The position numbers were made by a program, and so were the translations under genes. Of a stretch of DNA of 16,335 nucleotides, positions 1-8,578 are shown in pieces (within the stretch, counting starts at the first letter, position 1; the number at the start of each line of letters is the position of its first letter). The notes under the pieces were generated by a model. It was not told the origin of the DNA, made no database searches, and saw only the letters and a list, made by a program, of their open reading frames with translations. Source of the DNA: Gammaproteobacteria bacterium (GTDB lineage: Bacteria; Pseudomonadota; Gammaproteobacteria; JAABTG01); assembly GCA_030066245.1 (NCBI GenBank), contig JASJBY010000059.1, positions 1 through 16,335 on the forward strand, written 5' to 3'.

Positions 1-3000
1 GGCAGCGAGTTCTGGTTCACGGTGCCCTTGAAACGGGGCACCCAGGTTGCGTCGAGACTTGACTATTCCGATACGAACGAGGTGTCCGGCCTGCGGGTGT
101 TGATTGTCGACGACAGCCACATCAGTCGTGCGTTCCTGGCGCAGACTTTGAGCGGTTGGGGGATGAAGCACGAAACCGTGGCGGACGGGTCGCAGGCTCT
201 GCAGACCCTGCGCAGCGCTGCCGCGCGTGCAACATCCTACGACCTTGCCGTCGTCGCGGGAGAGATGCGAGGCATGCCCGGAGTGGAAATCGCGCGTCGA
301 GTGGCTCGCGAGCCTTCCATTGGCGCTGTGAAGGTCATCCTCATGACCGACCAGGGTGACGTGCGTTTCAACGGAGCGCTGCCCGAAGGGGTTTCCCACG
401 TCATCACAAAACCCGTGCGGGCATCCCAGCTCTATGACTGCATCGCCGAGATCGTGAGAGGCCGGGGGGTGAGCACACCCCCTGAAACGACCCGGTCCAC
501 CACCGAACTGCTGCCCCAGGGCAAGCAGATCCTGGTCGTGGAGGATAATCGCGCCAACCAGCAGGTGGCCATCGGGATGCTGGAGCGACTGGGTTGCAAG
601 GTCGAGGTTGTGGCCAGCGGACTGGAGGCAGTCGAGGCCCACGTGCGCCAGCAATTCGATCTGGTGCTCATGGACTGCCACATGCCAGAGATGGACGGCT
701 ACGAGGCGACGGGCCGCATTCGGGCCTTGCGCGGAACGAAATCGAAGACGCCGATCGTTGCCATGACCGCAGATGTGCGGGAAGGAGACAGCGACCGGTG
801 CTTTGCGGCCGGCATGGATGACTATCTGCCCAAGCCGATCAGGCTGGATAGCTTACGCAAGGTACTGGAGCACTGGCTGTGCCAGGCGGATGACAGTGCC
901 GGGCTGGAAACCCAGGAGCCAGCCGCAATTGCGGTGCCGGCGGCTGAGTCAGACCCGGTTTCGGAGGGAGAGGCTCTGGACGGGAACGTCCTGCGTGAGC
1001 TGCAGGAAGACGTGGGAGAGGCGTTCCCGAGACTGATTTCCGTGTTTCTCGAGGACACGCCGGAGCATCTGGCATCTCTACGGGACGCCGTTTGGGAGCG
1101 CGATCAGCAATGGGTGGCAGAGTCCGCGCACACCATCAAAGGGAGTGCCAGGAACCTTGGGGCTACTCGCCTGGGCGAAATCTGTTTTCAGCTGGAGGAG
1201 ATGGGGCGTTCGGGCGTCCTGGACGGAGCTGAGGAGCTGCTGCATACCCTGGACGCCGAGTACGAGCAGGTAAAGGAAGCGTTGCAGGGCGAGACCTGGT
1301 CCGTGACGGAAGAGCGGACTGAGGTACCGGAGGAGAGAGGTCACATCCTGGTGGTGGATGATGACCGGGGCATGCGTTTTGCCCTCCGAAAAGTGCTGGA
1401 GGCGGATGGCTACCGGATCAGCGAGGCGGGTGATGGGGCGCAAGCCCTTGCTGCCTGCCAGCAGGAAATGCCCGACCTGGTGCTCATGGACGCTGTGATG
1501 CCCGTCATGGATGGCTTTACCGCCTGCACCCACATTCACGAGCTGCCCGATACCGTACATCCCCCCGTGCTAATCATCACCGCGCTGGACGAGGAAAGCT
1601 CCATCGAGCGTGCATTTGGCGCGGGGGCCACGGATTACATACCCAAACCGGTTCACTTTGCCCTGCTGCGTCAGAGGGTTTTGCGCCTGGTGGTTGCAGG
1701 TCGGGCGCAGAAGGACGTGCAACAGCTCGCCTACCAGGATTCGCTGACTGGTCTGCCCAACCGCGCCATGTTCAGGAAACAGTTCGAGCAGCTGATATCG
1801 CGGCCTTTCACCAGGGGGGAGATGATCGCCCTTCTGCTGCTGGACCTGGATCGCTTCAAGCTCGTCAACGACACGCTGGGGCACGACGCCGGCGACACGC
1901 TTCTGAAGGCGGCTGCGCAGCGGGTGTCCGGGTGCGTTCGTGAGGGAGACCTGGTGGCCAGGCTGGGTGGCGATGAGTTCACGGTCATAGTGGACGGCAT
2001 GCATTCGCCCGAGGCTGTTGCCGTCCTGGCCGAGAAGATCCGTCACGCGTTAGCCGAGCCGTTCGTGCTCATGAACCAGGAGGTATTCGTCAGCACCAGT
2101 ATCGGCATATCTCTGTACCCGGTGGATGGCACAGACGTGCCGACCCTGATCAAGCGTGCAGACACGGCCATGTTTCGTGCCAAGGAGCAGGGAGAAGGCT
2201 ATTCGTTCTACGAGTTCGGCATGGAGCTTGCCGTTGCCAAGCAGCTCGAGCTGGAGAGGGACCTTCGGCGAGCGCTCGAACGGAACGAGTTGGTTGTCTA
2301 CTACCAGCCTCAGGCCGACACCATGACGGGCAGAATTGTCGCTATGGAGGCGCTCGTGCGCTGGCAGCATCCCGTGCGCGGGCTGGTGCCGCCCTTGGAC
2401 TTCATTCCCATCGCGGAAGAGACAGGCTTGATTGCCCCTCTTGGCGAATGGGTGTTGCGCCAAGCCTGTATGCAGCTTCAGGCGTGGCGAAGAGAGGGTT
2501 TCGACGAGCTGAGCGTCGCCGTGAATGTGTCCGGGCGACAGCTGCAGGAGAAGAACCTGGTGGACAAGGTGTCGGCCGTTCTCGAGGAAACCGGTCTGCC
2601 CTCCAGCCGGATTGAGCTAGAGATAACCGAAAGCGTCATCATGAAAAGCGCCGAGGCGGTGACGCCGGTCCTGCAGGAATTGAAGGACAAAGGCATCAGG
2701 GTGGCTATTGACGACTTTGGGACGGGCTACTCCTCCCTCAGCTACCTGAAGCGTTTCCCCATCGACACCTTGAAAGTGGACCGCTCGTTCGTGAGTGATA
2801 TCGGCTCTGATTCGGACGATGCGGTGATTACGACAGCCATTATCGCCCTGGCCAAGAGCCTCCGGCTGACAGTGGTCGCGGAGGGTGTCGAGACCAGCGA
2901 GCAGCAGGCATTTCTTCAGGCTCAAGGGTGCGACCTGATGCAAGGGTACTATCTCAGCAAGCCCCTGCCCGCACCGGAGTTCGAGGAGAAGGTGCTGCGG

Positions 3001-3069
3001 CGTTCACAGTCGGATCAGGTGCCCGGAGCGGAGATCCGGCCCCTGCGCACCGGCGATCACGGGGCATGA
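1..3069 (+). CDS. Hybrid histidine kinase fused to GGDEF-EAL (5'-partial)
   Basis: The frame is open from the first base and begins GSEFWFTVPL, the usual end of a histidine-kinase HATPase domain, so the true start lies upstream. Residues below count from the GTG at 22. Domains in order: receiver 1 (24-147; D30, D31 and K130 present, phospho-acceptor Asp replaced by A79); receiver 2 (169-288; E174/D175, D218, K271); HPt (about 318-420; phospho-His H370 in AHTIKGS); receiver 3 (441-560; D490, K542); GGDEF (565-730; intact GGDEF 649-653 and RxxD inhibitory site R640-D643); EAL (745-990; E776 of EAL, N835, D897/D898, E954). Both the cyclase and the phosphodiesterase motifs look intact. Inferred role: an autophosphorylating sensor that relays phosphate through its own HPt to receiver 3 and so sets c-di-GMP turnover. 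It probably arose by fusion of a BarA-type hybrid kinase with a receiver-GGDEF-EAL regulator. The sensory input is off-window. The net enzyme direction cannot be read from sequence. Confidence 0.93.
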   Translation, partial: GSEFWFTVPLKRGTQVASRLDYSDTNEVSGLRVLIVDDSHISRAFLAQTLSGWGMKHETVADGSQALQTLRSAAARATSYDLAVVAGEMRGMPGVEIARRVAREPSIGAVKVILMTDQGDVRFNGALPEGVSHVITKPVRASQLYDCIAEIVRGRGVSTPPETTRSTTELLPQGKQILVVEDNRANQQVAIGMLERLGCKVEVVASGLEAVEAHVRQQFDLVLMDCHMPEMDGYEATGRIRALRGTKSKTPIVAMTADVREGDSDRCFAAGMDDYLPKPIRLDSLRKVLEHWLCQADDSAGLETQEPAAIAVPAAESDPVSEGEALDGNVLRELQEDVGEAFPRLISVFLEDTPEHLASLRDAVWERDQQWVAESAHTIKGSARNLGATRLGEICFQLEEMGRSGVLDGAEELLHTLDAEYEQVKEALQGETWSVTEERTEVPEERGHILVVDDDRGMRFALRKVLEADGYRISEAGDGAQALAACQQEMPDLVLMDAVMPVMDGFTACTHIHELPDTVHPPVLIITALDEESSIERAFGAGATDYIPKPVHFALLRQRVLRLVVAGRAQKDVQQLAYQDSLTGLPNRAMFRKQFEQLISRPFTRGEMIALLLLDLDRFKLVNDTLGHDAGDTLLKAAAQRVSGCVREGDLVARLGGDEFTVIVDGMHSPEAVAVLAEKIRHALAEPFVLMNQEVFVSTSIGISLYPVDGTDVPTLIKRADTAMFRAKEQGEGYSFYEFGMELAVAKQLELERDLRRALERNELVVYYQPQADTMTGRIVAMEALVRWQHPVRGLVPPLDFIPIAEETGLIAPLGEWVLRQACMQLQAWRREGFDELSVAVNVSGRQLQEKNLVDKVSAVLEETGLPSSRIELEITESVIMKSAEAVTPVLQELKDKGIRVAIDDFGTGYSSLSYLKRFPIDTLKVDRSFVSDIGSDSDDAVITTAIIALAKSLRLTVVAEGVETSEQQAFLQAQGCDLMQGYYLSKPLPAPEFEEKVLRRSQSDQVPGAEIRPLRTGDHGA

Positions 3070-3519
3070 CGGGCGGCACCTCCCCGCGCTCCGGCTAGCC
3101 GCTCCGGCCGCGAACGGCGGACACGCCAGTCAAGGCGGCGCCGGACGTGCCGATACAACGATCGATATGCAGCTCTCTGCAGCTTTGCGTGCGGCCTGTT
3201 GCCAGGGACGCCGGGTCGGAATGGGCCAGCCGCGGCAGCTTGCTACCCGTGGATGCCGAATGGGTGAGCAACAAGGCGGCCGAATGCACTGAGCGACTGA
3301 CGATATGAAGCATTGGCGCTACCCTGGCCGGCGAGGCTTCCGCCCGTTGATACCGACACTGTCTCCGAATGGCTTCGCGCGACGAGAACGTTGCGCCGCC
3401 TGTACTTCCCGAAACGACGGCGACCGCTCGAGATGTTCTCTGTCGCCAACACCCACGACTGACGCTCCCTTGCGGGCGGCAGCAGGCTGACGGACAACGA
3501 CTGGCAGGGGACCCGTTCG
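3070..3519. other. Intergenic region between the two GGDEF-EAL genes
   Basis: About 450 bases with no convincing gene: short frames exist on both strands, but none has a domain, a good ribosome site or a hydrophobic pattern. Just after the first gene there is a 10-bp palindrome CGGCTAGCCG (3092-3101), with the 7-mer CGCTCCG on both sides. It has no T-run, so it is not a clear terminator. I could not find a good sigma70 promoter for the downstream gene. Confidence 0.5.
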
Positions 3520-6387
3520 GTGCAAGTCGGCTTCACATTCCTGCGCAGCAAGGTCGGTCGACGAATCCTTGTGTTCTTCATTATCTCGGCCTTTGTTCCG
3601 GTAACCGCCTTCGCCATCCTGGCCATTCCCCAGGTCGTGAACCTTTACCGCGAGTTGAATGAATCGGTGCTGCGACAGGCAAACAATGCGTATTCCACGG
3701 CGCTGCTTGGGCGGCTGACGGGCTTGGAAAGGGAGCTGGCCGCCTTCGGGTACGTGAGCGAGGAGAACATGGGGCGGCTTGAGGCATCGTTCGAGGGGCA
3801 GTTCGAGTCGGTCGCGCGCCTCCGGGAGGAGAGCCTTGGGCGCAGCGTGGACGGTGAGGACAGACTCCTGCCTGCTCTGTCAGCGGAACAGAGCGCGCAT
3901 ATCCGGGGCGGCAAAACAGCGCTAGTCGTGGATCTCGAAGGGACGGTTGCCAGCTTGACCATGGTCCGGGCGCTGCGGAGCGACGCCCGTGGCAGTGAGC
4001 TGCTGCTCGGTCGTGTTGACCCGGGATATCTCTGGCCGGACGCGGGATCGCTTGCGGAGGGCGTGCACGTCTGTGTCCTGGGCCAGGGTAACGTCGTGCT
4101 CTACTGTTCCACGCCCGCCATGGGTGCGGCGCTGGCCACGCTGCAATCGGGCAACACTGCTGGTGAACCCGGTTGGTCCCGCTGGCAGCTCGACGGCACG
4201 GAGTACCTTTCCTACGCTTCGCGCAAGTCCCTCCAAGACGCTCGAATGCTGGGTGAGTGGACCGTGGTTGTGAGCGAGACCGCTTCTACGACCTGGCCTT
4301 CCCTGGCCGGTTTCGGGTCGGTGTTCGTACAGGCATCGATTCTCCTGATTCTGATCGTGGCATTCCTGAGTGTGTTCCAGATCCGGCGCAGCCTGGTACC
4401 GCTCGAGAGCCTGATGGATGGTACCCGCCGCCTGGCCGAGAAGGACTTCGACCATCAGGTGGAGGTCAAGAGCGGCGACGAGTTCGAGAGCCTGGCCGCC
4501 TCCTTCAACAGCATGGCGTCGCAGTTGAATCGGCAGTTTCACGTCCTCACGACGATGGCCGACATCGACCGGCGAATTCTCTCCACCGTCAAGCTTGAGG
4601 ACATACTGCGAATCGTGCTGACCCGCATGTCCGATGTCGTGCCCTGCGATCTGGTGTGCATGACCCTGGTGGAGAGTCGTGAGGCAGAGGGCGCGACAGG
4701 TCGGACCTACGCCTTACCGGAGGGGGCGGGAGAGCCGACTGCCGTGCACGACTTCGAGCTGGCCCCGTCCGACATCCGCGCCTTGCTGAGCCACCCCACG
4801 CACGTGATGAGCACCGGCATCCGGGGTATTCCCCATTACCTCGCGGCTCCGGTGAACATGGGGGCGCGGCTGATACTGGCCCTGCCCATAGCGATCAAGG
4901 GCTCGCTTGCGGCGCTGATCTCCCTCGGCTATCGGGAGAAGCGGGAGCTGTCCAAGGCGGACCTGGCCCAGGCCCGGGACTTCGCGCACCACGTGGGTGT
5001 GGCGCTGTCCAACGCGGCGTGGGAGGAGCGCCTCTACTTCCAGGCCCATTTTGACAACCTGACGGGACTTCCGAACCGACAGCTCCTGACCGACCGTCTC
5101 CAGCAGGCGCTTGCACGGGCCGACCGCCTCGGCGGCTACGTGGCCGTCATGTTTCTCGACCTGGACCGCTTCAAGGGCGTGAACGACTCTCTGGGCCACG
5201 CCGCCGGGGACAAACTGCTGCAGGAGACCGCGAAACGTCTCCAGCATGCGGTACGATCCGAGGACACCGTGGCCCGTCTGGGCGGCGACGAGTTCGTGGT
5301 CGTCATTCCCTACCTGGTCAAGGACCAGCTCGCCGTTGCCACGGTTACGTCCATCGCCAACAAAATCCTCTCCGCGATTTCCGAGCCCATGGTCATCGAA
5401 GGCATGGAAGTGTTCGTTACCGGAAGCATTGGCATCGCATTCGCGACGGGCGGCATCGGGTCCGTGGAGGAACTCCTGAAGAACGCAGACTCAGCCATGT
5501 ACCACGCGAAAGCCCAGGGCAAGGCCGACTACCGCTTCTTCTCCCAGGCGCTCAACGCCGAAGCGGTGCGCCGTTCAGAGCTGGAGTACAGACTGCACCA
5601 CGCCATCGAGAACCGCGAGTTTCAGCTTCACTATCAGCCGAAGGTGGAGCTGATCAGCGGCAGAATCGTGGGCGCCGAGGCTCTGCTGCGATGGCCGGAC
5701 CCCAAGCACGAGTGGGTTGAACCGGACGAGTTCGTTCCCTTGGCCGAGGAGACGGGCCTGATTACCGAGATTGGTGCTTGGGTGCTGACAACCGCCTGCC
5801 GACAGCTCTTGGAGTGGACGCAGCAGGGGCTGCCGCCCATCAAGGTTTCGGTGAATATCTCGCCCGTGCAGTTCCGCCGCTACAATCTGGTGAAGATGCT
5901 TGGCAACGTGCTGAAGAGGTCGGGCGTGGATCCCGGGCGACTGGTGCTCGAGGTGACAGAGGGAACTGCCATGGAGGATCTGGAGAGGACCATGGTCACT
6001 CTGCAACGGGTTCGTGAGCTCGGGGTCAGCGTGGCCATAGACAACTTCGGCACGGGTTACTCCTCCATGCGCTACCTGAAGCAGTTTCCTGTAAGCACGC
6101 TTAAGATCGATCGTTCTTTTGTGCGTAATCTGACCGTTGACACACGGGATGCGGCCATCGTGACCTCGGGGATTGTGCTCGGCCACAGCCTGGGCATGTC
6201 CGTGGTGGCGGAGGGCGTCGAGACCAAGGAACAGCTCAAGTTCCTCCGCAATGCGCAGTGCGAGCAGGCGCAGGGTTTTCTGTTCAGTCGCCCGCGGCCG
6301 GCAGCTGACTTCACCCGGCTGCTTGCGCTCGGAAAGCCCTATGCCGTAGATTTCGATTCCAAGGCCCGCGCCACCAGCGGGGGCTGA
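3520..6387 (+). CDS. Membrane sensor HAMP-GAF-GGDEF-EAL c-di-GMP protein
   Basis: 955 aa from a GTG start. The frame is open back to a TGA at 3460, GTG is the only reasonable start, and AGGGG lies 9 bases upstream. Order: transmembrane helix 14-37; periplasmic sensor about 38-264, probably Cache-like, with two cysteines C185 and C196 that could pair; second helix about 265-287; HAMP 289-340; GAF about 345-505; GGDEF (DNLTGLPNR at 512-520, GGDEF 588-592, RxxD inhibitory site R579-D582); EAL (E720 of EAL, N779, E898 of EGVE). The usual DDFGTG motif reads DNFGTG, with N842 in place of the second metal-binding Asp. The GGDEF half therefore looks active and feedback-regulated, while phosphodiesterase activity may be weak or lost. 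A periplasmic signal passed through HAMP and GAF would set c-di-GMP output at the inner membrane. The gene follows the kinase-GGDEF-EAL gene on the same strand after 450 bases, so it probably has its own promoter. Confidence 0.95.
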   Translation: MQVGFTFLRSKVGRRILVFFIISAFVPVTAFAILAIPQVVNLYRELNESVLRQANNAYSTALLGRLTGLERELAAFGYVSEENMGRLEASFEGQFESVARLREESLGRSVDGEDRLLPALSAEQSAHIRGGKTALVVDLEGTVASLTMVRALRSDARGSELLLGRVDPGYLWPDAGSLAEGVHVCVLGQGNVVLYCSTPAMGAALATLQSGNTAGEPGWSRWQLDGTEYLSYASRKSLQDARMLGEWTVVVSETASTTWPSLAGFGSVFVQASILLILIVAFLSVFQIRRSLVPLESLMDGTRRLAEKDFDHQVEVKSGDEFESLAASFNSMASQLNRQFHVLTTMADIDRRILSTVKLEDILRIVLTRMSDVVPCDLVCMTLVESREAEGATGRTYALPEGAGEPTAVHDFELAPSDIRALLSHPTHVMSTGIRGIPHYLAAPVNMGARLILALPIAIKGSLAALISLGYREKRELSKADLAQARDFAHHVGVALSNAAWEERLYFQAHFDNLTGLPNRQLLTDRLQQALARADRLGGYVAVMFLDLDRFKGVNDSLGHAAGDKLLQETAKRLQHAVRSEDTVARLGGDEFVVVIPYLVKDQLAVATVTSIANKILSAISEPMVIEGMEVFVTGSIGIAFATGGIGSVEELLKNADSAMYHAKAQGKADYRFFSQALNAEAVRRSELEYRLHHAIENREFQLHYQPKVELISGRIVGAEALLRWPDPKHEWVEPDEFVPLAEETGLITEIGAWVLTTACRQLLEWTQQGLPPIKVSVNISPVQFRRYNLVKMLGNVLKRSGVDPGRLVLEVTEGTAMEDLERTMVTLQRVRELGVSVAIDNFGTGYSSMRYLKQFPVSTLKIDRSFVRNLTVDTRDAAIVTSGIVLGHSLGMSVVAEGVETKEQLKFLRNAQCEQAQGFLFSRPRPAADFTRLLALGKPYAVDFDSKARATSGG

Positions 6388-6394
6388 TCCCCCG
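6378..6394 (+). terminator. Hairpin overlapping the stop codon of the HAMP-GAF-GGDEF-EAL gene
   Basis: CGGGGG (6378-6383) and CCCCCG (6389-6394) pair perfectly around a 5-base loop that contains the TGA stop codon (6385-6387). No T-run follows, so a classical intrinsic terminator is not supported. It could be a 3'-end RNA structure or chance in GC-rich DNA. Confidence 0.3.
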
Positions 6395-6502
6395 TGTTGC
6401 CGGACAGCTGGAATGTCCTACGGAGTTCGTTCGAACACCTTTTCCCGAAGCCGACGGCGGAGGTCCCGTTAGCGTCTGCCGGACACCTGGCGCCAGGCGG
6501 TC

Positions 6503-7393
6503 GTGAGGACGCTGACCTCAGCGCTGCTTTACGTCGTCGGGGCGCTGGTCTTGGGCGCTCTGCTCAGCTATCCGCTCTACCTGATGCTTTCCCCGGTCGT
6601 GGAGCTGCCTTTTCACCGGGTCGTGAGCCGTGCAGCTCTTGTGACAGGCCTCATCGCTTTGCCGATATTCGCCGTTCACCTGGGTGTGGCATCCAGGGAG
6701 GCTCTCGGTTTCGGACTTCCGGCGCGCCCTTTTATCAGTCGGCTTCTGGCGGGCTGGCTGTTGGGAACGATCACCCTGTTGCCCCTTGTCGTGGTGCTGC
6801 TGGCACTCCAGGTCCGGGTTCCTGCGCCGGAGGCCGTGCTGTGGTCCTCGGAGGTCCTGCATATCGCCGCCCGGGGGTTGGCCAGCGGATTGCTCATCGG
6901 GATTGTCGAGGAGACCCTGTTTCGCGGCGGTCTATACGCGGCTGTCGCCCGCCGAAACTCGGTCACCCAGGCCATCATATGGTCGAGCCTCTTCTACGCC
7001 GCGTTGCACTTCGTGAAACCGGCGGCCGCCTCTTGGGAGGCGCTGTCCTGGACCAGCGGGCTTGCGTCGCTGGTCCAGGGCCTGGCGCGGTTCGCCGAGC
7101 CCGGCGTGATGGCGGATTCCTTCGTTGCCCTTCTTGTGGCTGGAGTGCTGCTGGCGCTGGTTCGCCGAGACAGCGGCCATATCGCCTACTGCATCGGCGT
7201 ACACGCAGGTTGGGTGATGGTGATCCGGGTGACCAAACATTTCACGGACCGCAGTGCCGAGGCTCCGTTGGGCTGGCTGGTGGGCAGCTACGATGGCGTC
7301 ATCGGCTGGCTGGCGGCTGCCTGGCTCGGCGTGTTGTGCCTGGCCTACGAGATGCTGCGGAAGTACCGGCGGAGACGGGTTGGGGAGGCGTGA
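6503..7393 (+). CDS. CPBP-family intramembrane glutamic protease-like protein
   Basis: 296 aa, highly hydrophobic with several membrane helices (for example 5-30, 41-60, 81-103 and more towards the C-terminus). It carries the conserved motifs of the CPBP (CAAX protease / bacteriocin-processing, Abi) family: EETLFR with E136, E137 and R141; FYAALH with F164 and H169; and a third-motif histidine H234 in HAGW. These residues form the active site in the family, so it is probably an active inner-membrane protease. Substrates of bacterial members are mostly unknown and nothing here names one. The GTG start is preceded at close range by AGGCGG. No other start fits the first helix better. The gene lies 115 bases after the preceding GGDEF-EAL gene on the same strand. 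Its TGA stop codon is the first unit of a heptanucleotide repeat array. Confidence 0.88.
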   Translation: MRTLTSALLYVVGALVLGALLSYPLYLMLSPVVELPFHRVVSRAALVTGLIALPIFAVHLGVASREALGFGLPARPFISRLLAGWLLGTITLLPLVVVLLALQVRVPAPEAVLWSSEVLHIAARGLASGLLIGIVEETLFRGGLYAAVARRNSVTQAIIWSSLFYAALHFVKPAAASWEALSWTSGLASLVQGLARFAEPGVMADSFVALLVAGVLLALVRRDSGHIAYCIGVHAGWVMVIRVTKHFTDRSAEAPLGWLVGSYDGVIGWLAAAWLGVLCLAYEMLRKYRRRRVGEA

Positions 7394-7495
7394 CTCGTGA
7401 CTCGTGACTCGTGAAACGTGAAGCGTGAAGCGTGAAGCGTGAATAGTGAGTGGTGAGTGGTGAGTGGTGAGTGGTGAGTGGTGAGTGGTGAGGCG
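7391..7495 (+). repeat. Heptanucleotide tandem array TGANNNG, 15 units
   Basis: Fifteen uninterrupted 7-base units. In order: TGACTCG x3, TGAAACG, TGAAGCG x3, TGAATAG, TGAGTGG x6, TGAGGCG. TGA and the final G are invariant, while the middle three bases vary in blocks, which suggests local expansion by slippage or unequal exchange. The first TGA is the stop codon of the preceding gene. Since 7 is not a multiple of 3, the array puts stops in all three + frames within 21 bases, while the opposite strand stays open and would read as a Thr/His/Ser-rich spurious peptide. A related array with the same consensus lies behind mlaC. Confidence 0.95.
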
Positions 7496-7560
7496 GGGAG
7501 TGAGCAGCAGAACGGGCTCAGATGCCGCTGGATTCGACTTGCCGAAAAGGCACTTTCGAG

Positions 7561-8199
7561 ATGACCCTTGGTTCGGAGAACAAATTGTCATACCGTCAGC
7601 CTTTGCTGCTGCTCATCATTGCTCTTTCGGCGGTCGTTGTCTCCGGGATCGGGCCGCATGATCGTATTACCTGGTTTCTTGAGGTCGCGCCCATCCTCAT
7701 CGGTGCGCCCATACTGGTCCTGACCTTCAGTCGATTCCGACTCACACCGCTGCTCTACTGGCTGCTGCTCGTGCACGCGTTGATCCTGGCTCTCGGCGCG
7801 CACTATACCTATGCCCTGGTGCCACTGGGCGAGTGGCTGCAGGACGGCTGGGGTCTGGAGCGCAATCCCTACGACCGCCTTGGGCACTTGGCACAGGGCT
7901 TCATTCCGGCGATTCTGGCCCGCGAGATTCTGCTTCGGCGTTCTCCGCTGGTGCCGGGCAAGTGGCTGTTCTTCCTGGTGGTTTGCGTCTGCCTGGCTTT
8001 CAGCGCTTTCTACGAGATGCTGGAGTGGTGGGCTGCGGTGCTGGGAGGCGAGTCGGCGGACGCCTTTCTCGGCACCCAGGGGGACGTCTGGGACACTCAG
8101 TGGGACATGTTCCTTGCTCTGGTGGGCAGTGTGGTGGCTCAGCTCAGTCTGGGAAGCTACCACAACCGCCAGCTGCAATGGCTGGATCGGAACTGTTGA
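7561..8199 (+). CDS. yjdF: YjdF (DUF2238) family inner-membrane protein
   Basis: 212 aa from the ATG at 7561. A longer start at 7522 would add 13 polar residues and has no ribosome site; AAAAGG lies 11 bases before the chosen ATG. It is recognised by blocks shared with E. coli YjdF: GPHDRITWFLEVAP (31-44), HYTYALVPLGEW (81-92), RNPYDRLGHLAQG (101-113), AREIL (120-124) and FYEMLEWW (150-157), plus an acidic stretch GDVWDTQWDM (174-183). About six membrane helices are visible (for example 14-31, 40-57, 63-80, 134-152, 183-197). The biochemical function of the family is not established. The conserved Asp, Glu, His and Tyr between helices suggest a functional site, but that is inference. It lies behind the TGANNNG array and has its own ribosome site. 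Confidence 0.87.
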   Translation: MTLGSENKLSYRQPLLLLIIALSAVVVSGIGPHDRITWFLEVAPILIGAPILVLTFSRFRLTPLLYWLLLVHALILALGAHYTYALVPLGEWLQDGWGLERNPYDRLGHLAQGFIPAILAREILLRRSPLVPGKWLFFLVVCVCLAFSAFYEMLEWWAAVLGGESADAFLGTQGDVWDTQWDMFLALVGSVVAQLSLGSYHNRQLQWLDRNC

Positions 8200-8578
8200 A
8201 GTTGCACACCCGCTGTTGAGATTCAGCAGCCCCGGCTGCCTCTCCCGGGTCGGTCACACTTGACCATGGGGCTGGCGGGGCAGCTGCTGTCGTGCCCCAT
8301 AGGACACCGCTTGCCGAGCCAGGCTGACGTGCCCACGCTCCCAGGTGCTGTCGGGCGAAATGTTGCACCTGTCACACGATGGTCCCGAAACTGTGATACA
8401 AATCACAAGATCGGGGGTCAGATCTTCGAACCCTTGCCGCGTCCTGCAACCGGATCCCTGCACCAGAAGGGCCGCATGTCCGGTGGGTGATGGGTCGAGA
8501 TGAGCGCTCTGAACAAGCGGTGGCGGGCGGCGGCATACAAATTGCTCTCACCTGTTACACAGGGCTGTCGTACCGGTA
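8200..8578. other. Intergenic region with CRP-like site
   Basis: About 380 bases without a convincing gene. Just after yjdF is a small stem, GCAGCC-CC-GGCTGC (8226-8239), without a T-run. The notable element is the CRP-type palindrome at 8392-8407. A frame beginning at 8500 overlaps the small gene that follows and is arginine- and cysteine-rich without structure, so I leave it out. Confidence 0.5.
8392..8407. promoter_or_regulatory. Perfect CRP/Vfr/Clp-type palindrome
   Basis: TGTGATACAAATCACA is an exact TGTGA-N6-TCACA, the consensus for CRP-family regulators. The FNR consensus TTGAT-N4-ATCAA fits less well, because the half-site is GTGAT. It lies 172 bases before the small membrane protein gene at 8579 and 193 bases after yjdF. 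No good -10 box was found at the usual class I or II spacing, so the regulated promoter is not identified. Confidence 0.6.

Noticed and set aside
3243..3626. 127-codon - strand frame before the second GGDEF-EAL gene
   Set aside because: Overlaps the start of the real gene, Arg/Ser-rich, no domain.
6394..7407. 337-codon + frame overlapping the CPBP gene
   Set aside because: Gly/Arg-rich composition of an out-of-frame reading; the overlapping frame has the helices and the EETLFR motif.
7391..7495. CRISPR array
   Set aside because: Units are 7 bases with no spacers, so it is a simple tandem repeat.
6932..7591. Frame on the - strand reading through the heptamer array (Thr/His/Ser-rich peptide)
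   Set aside because: Open only because the array lacks stops on that strand; it is antisense to the CPBP gene.
8266..8300. 7-bp inverted repeat ATGGGGC...GCCCCAT
   Set aside because: Long 21-base loop and short arms; expected by chance in GC-rich DNA.
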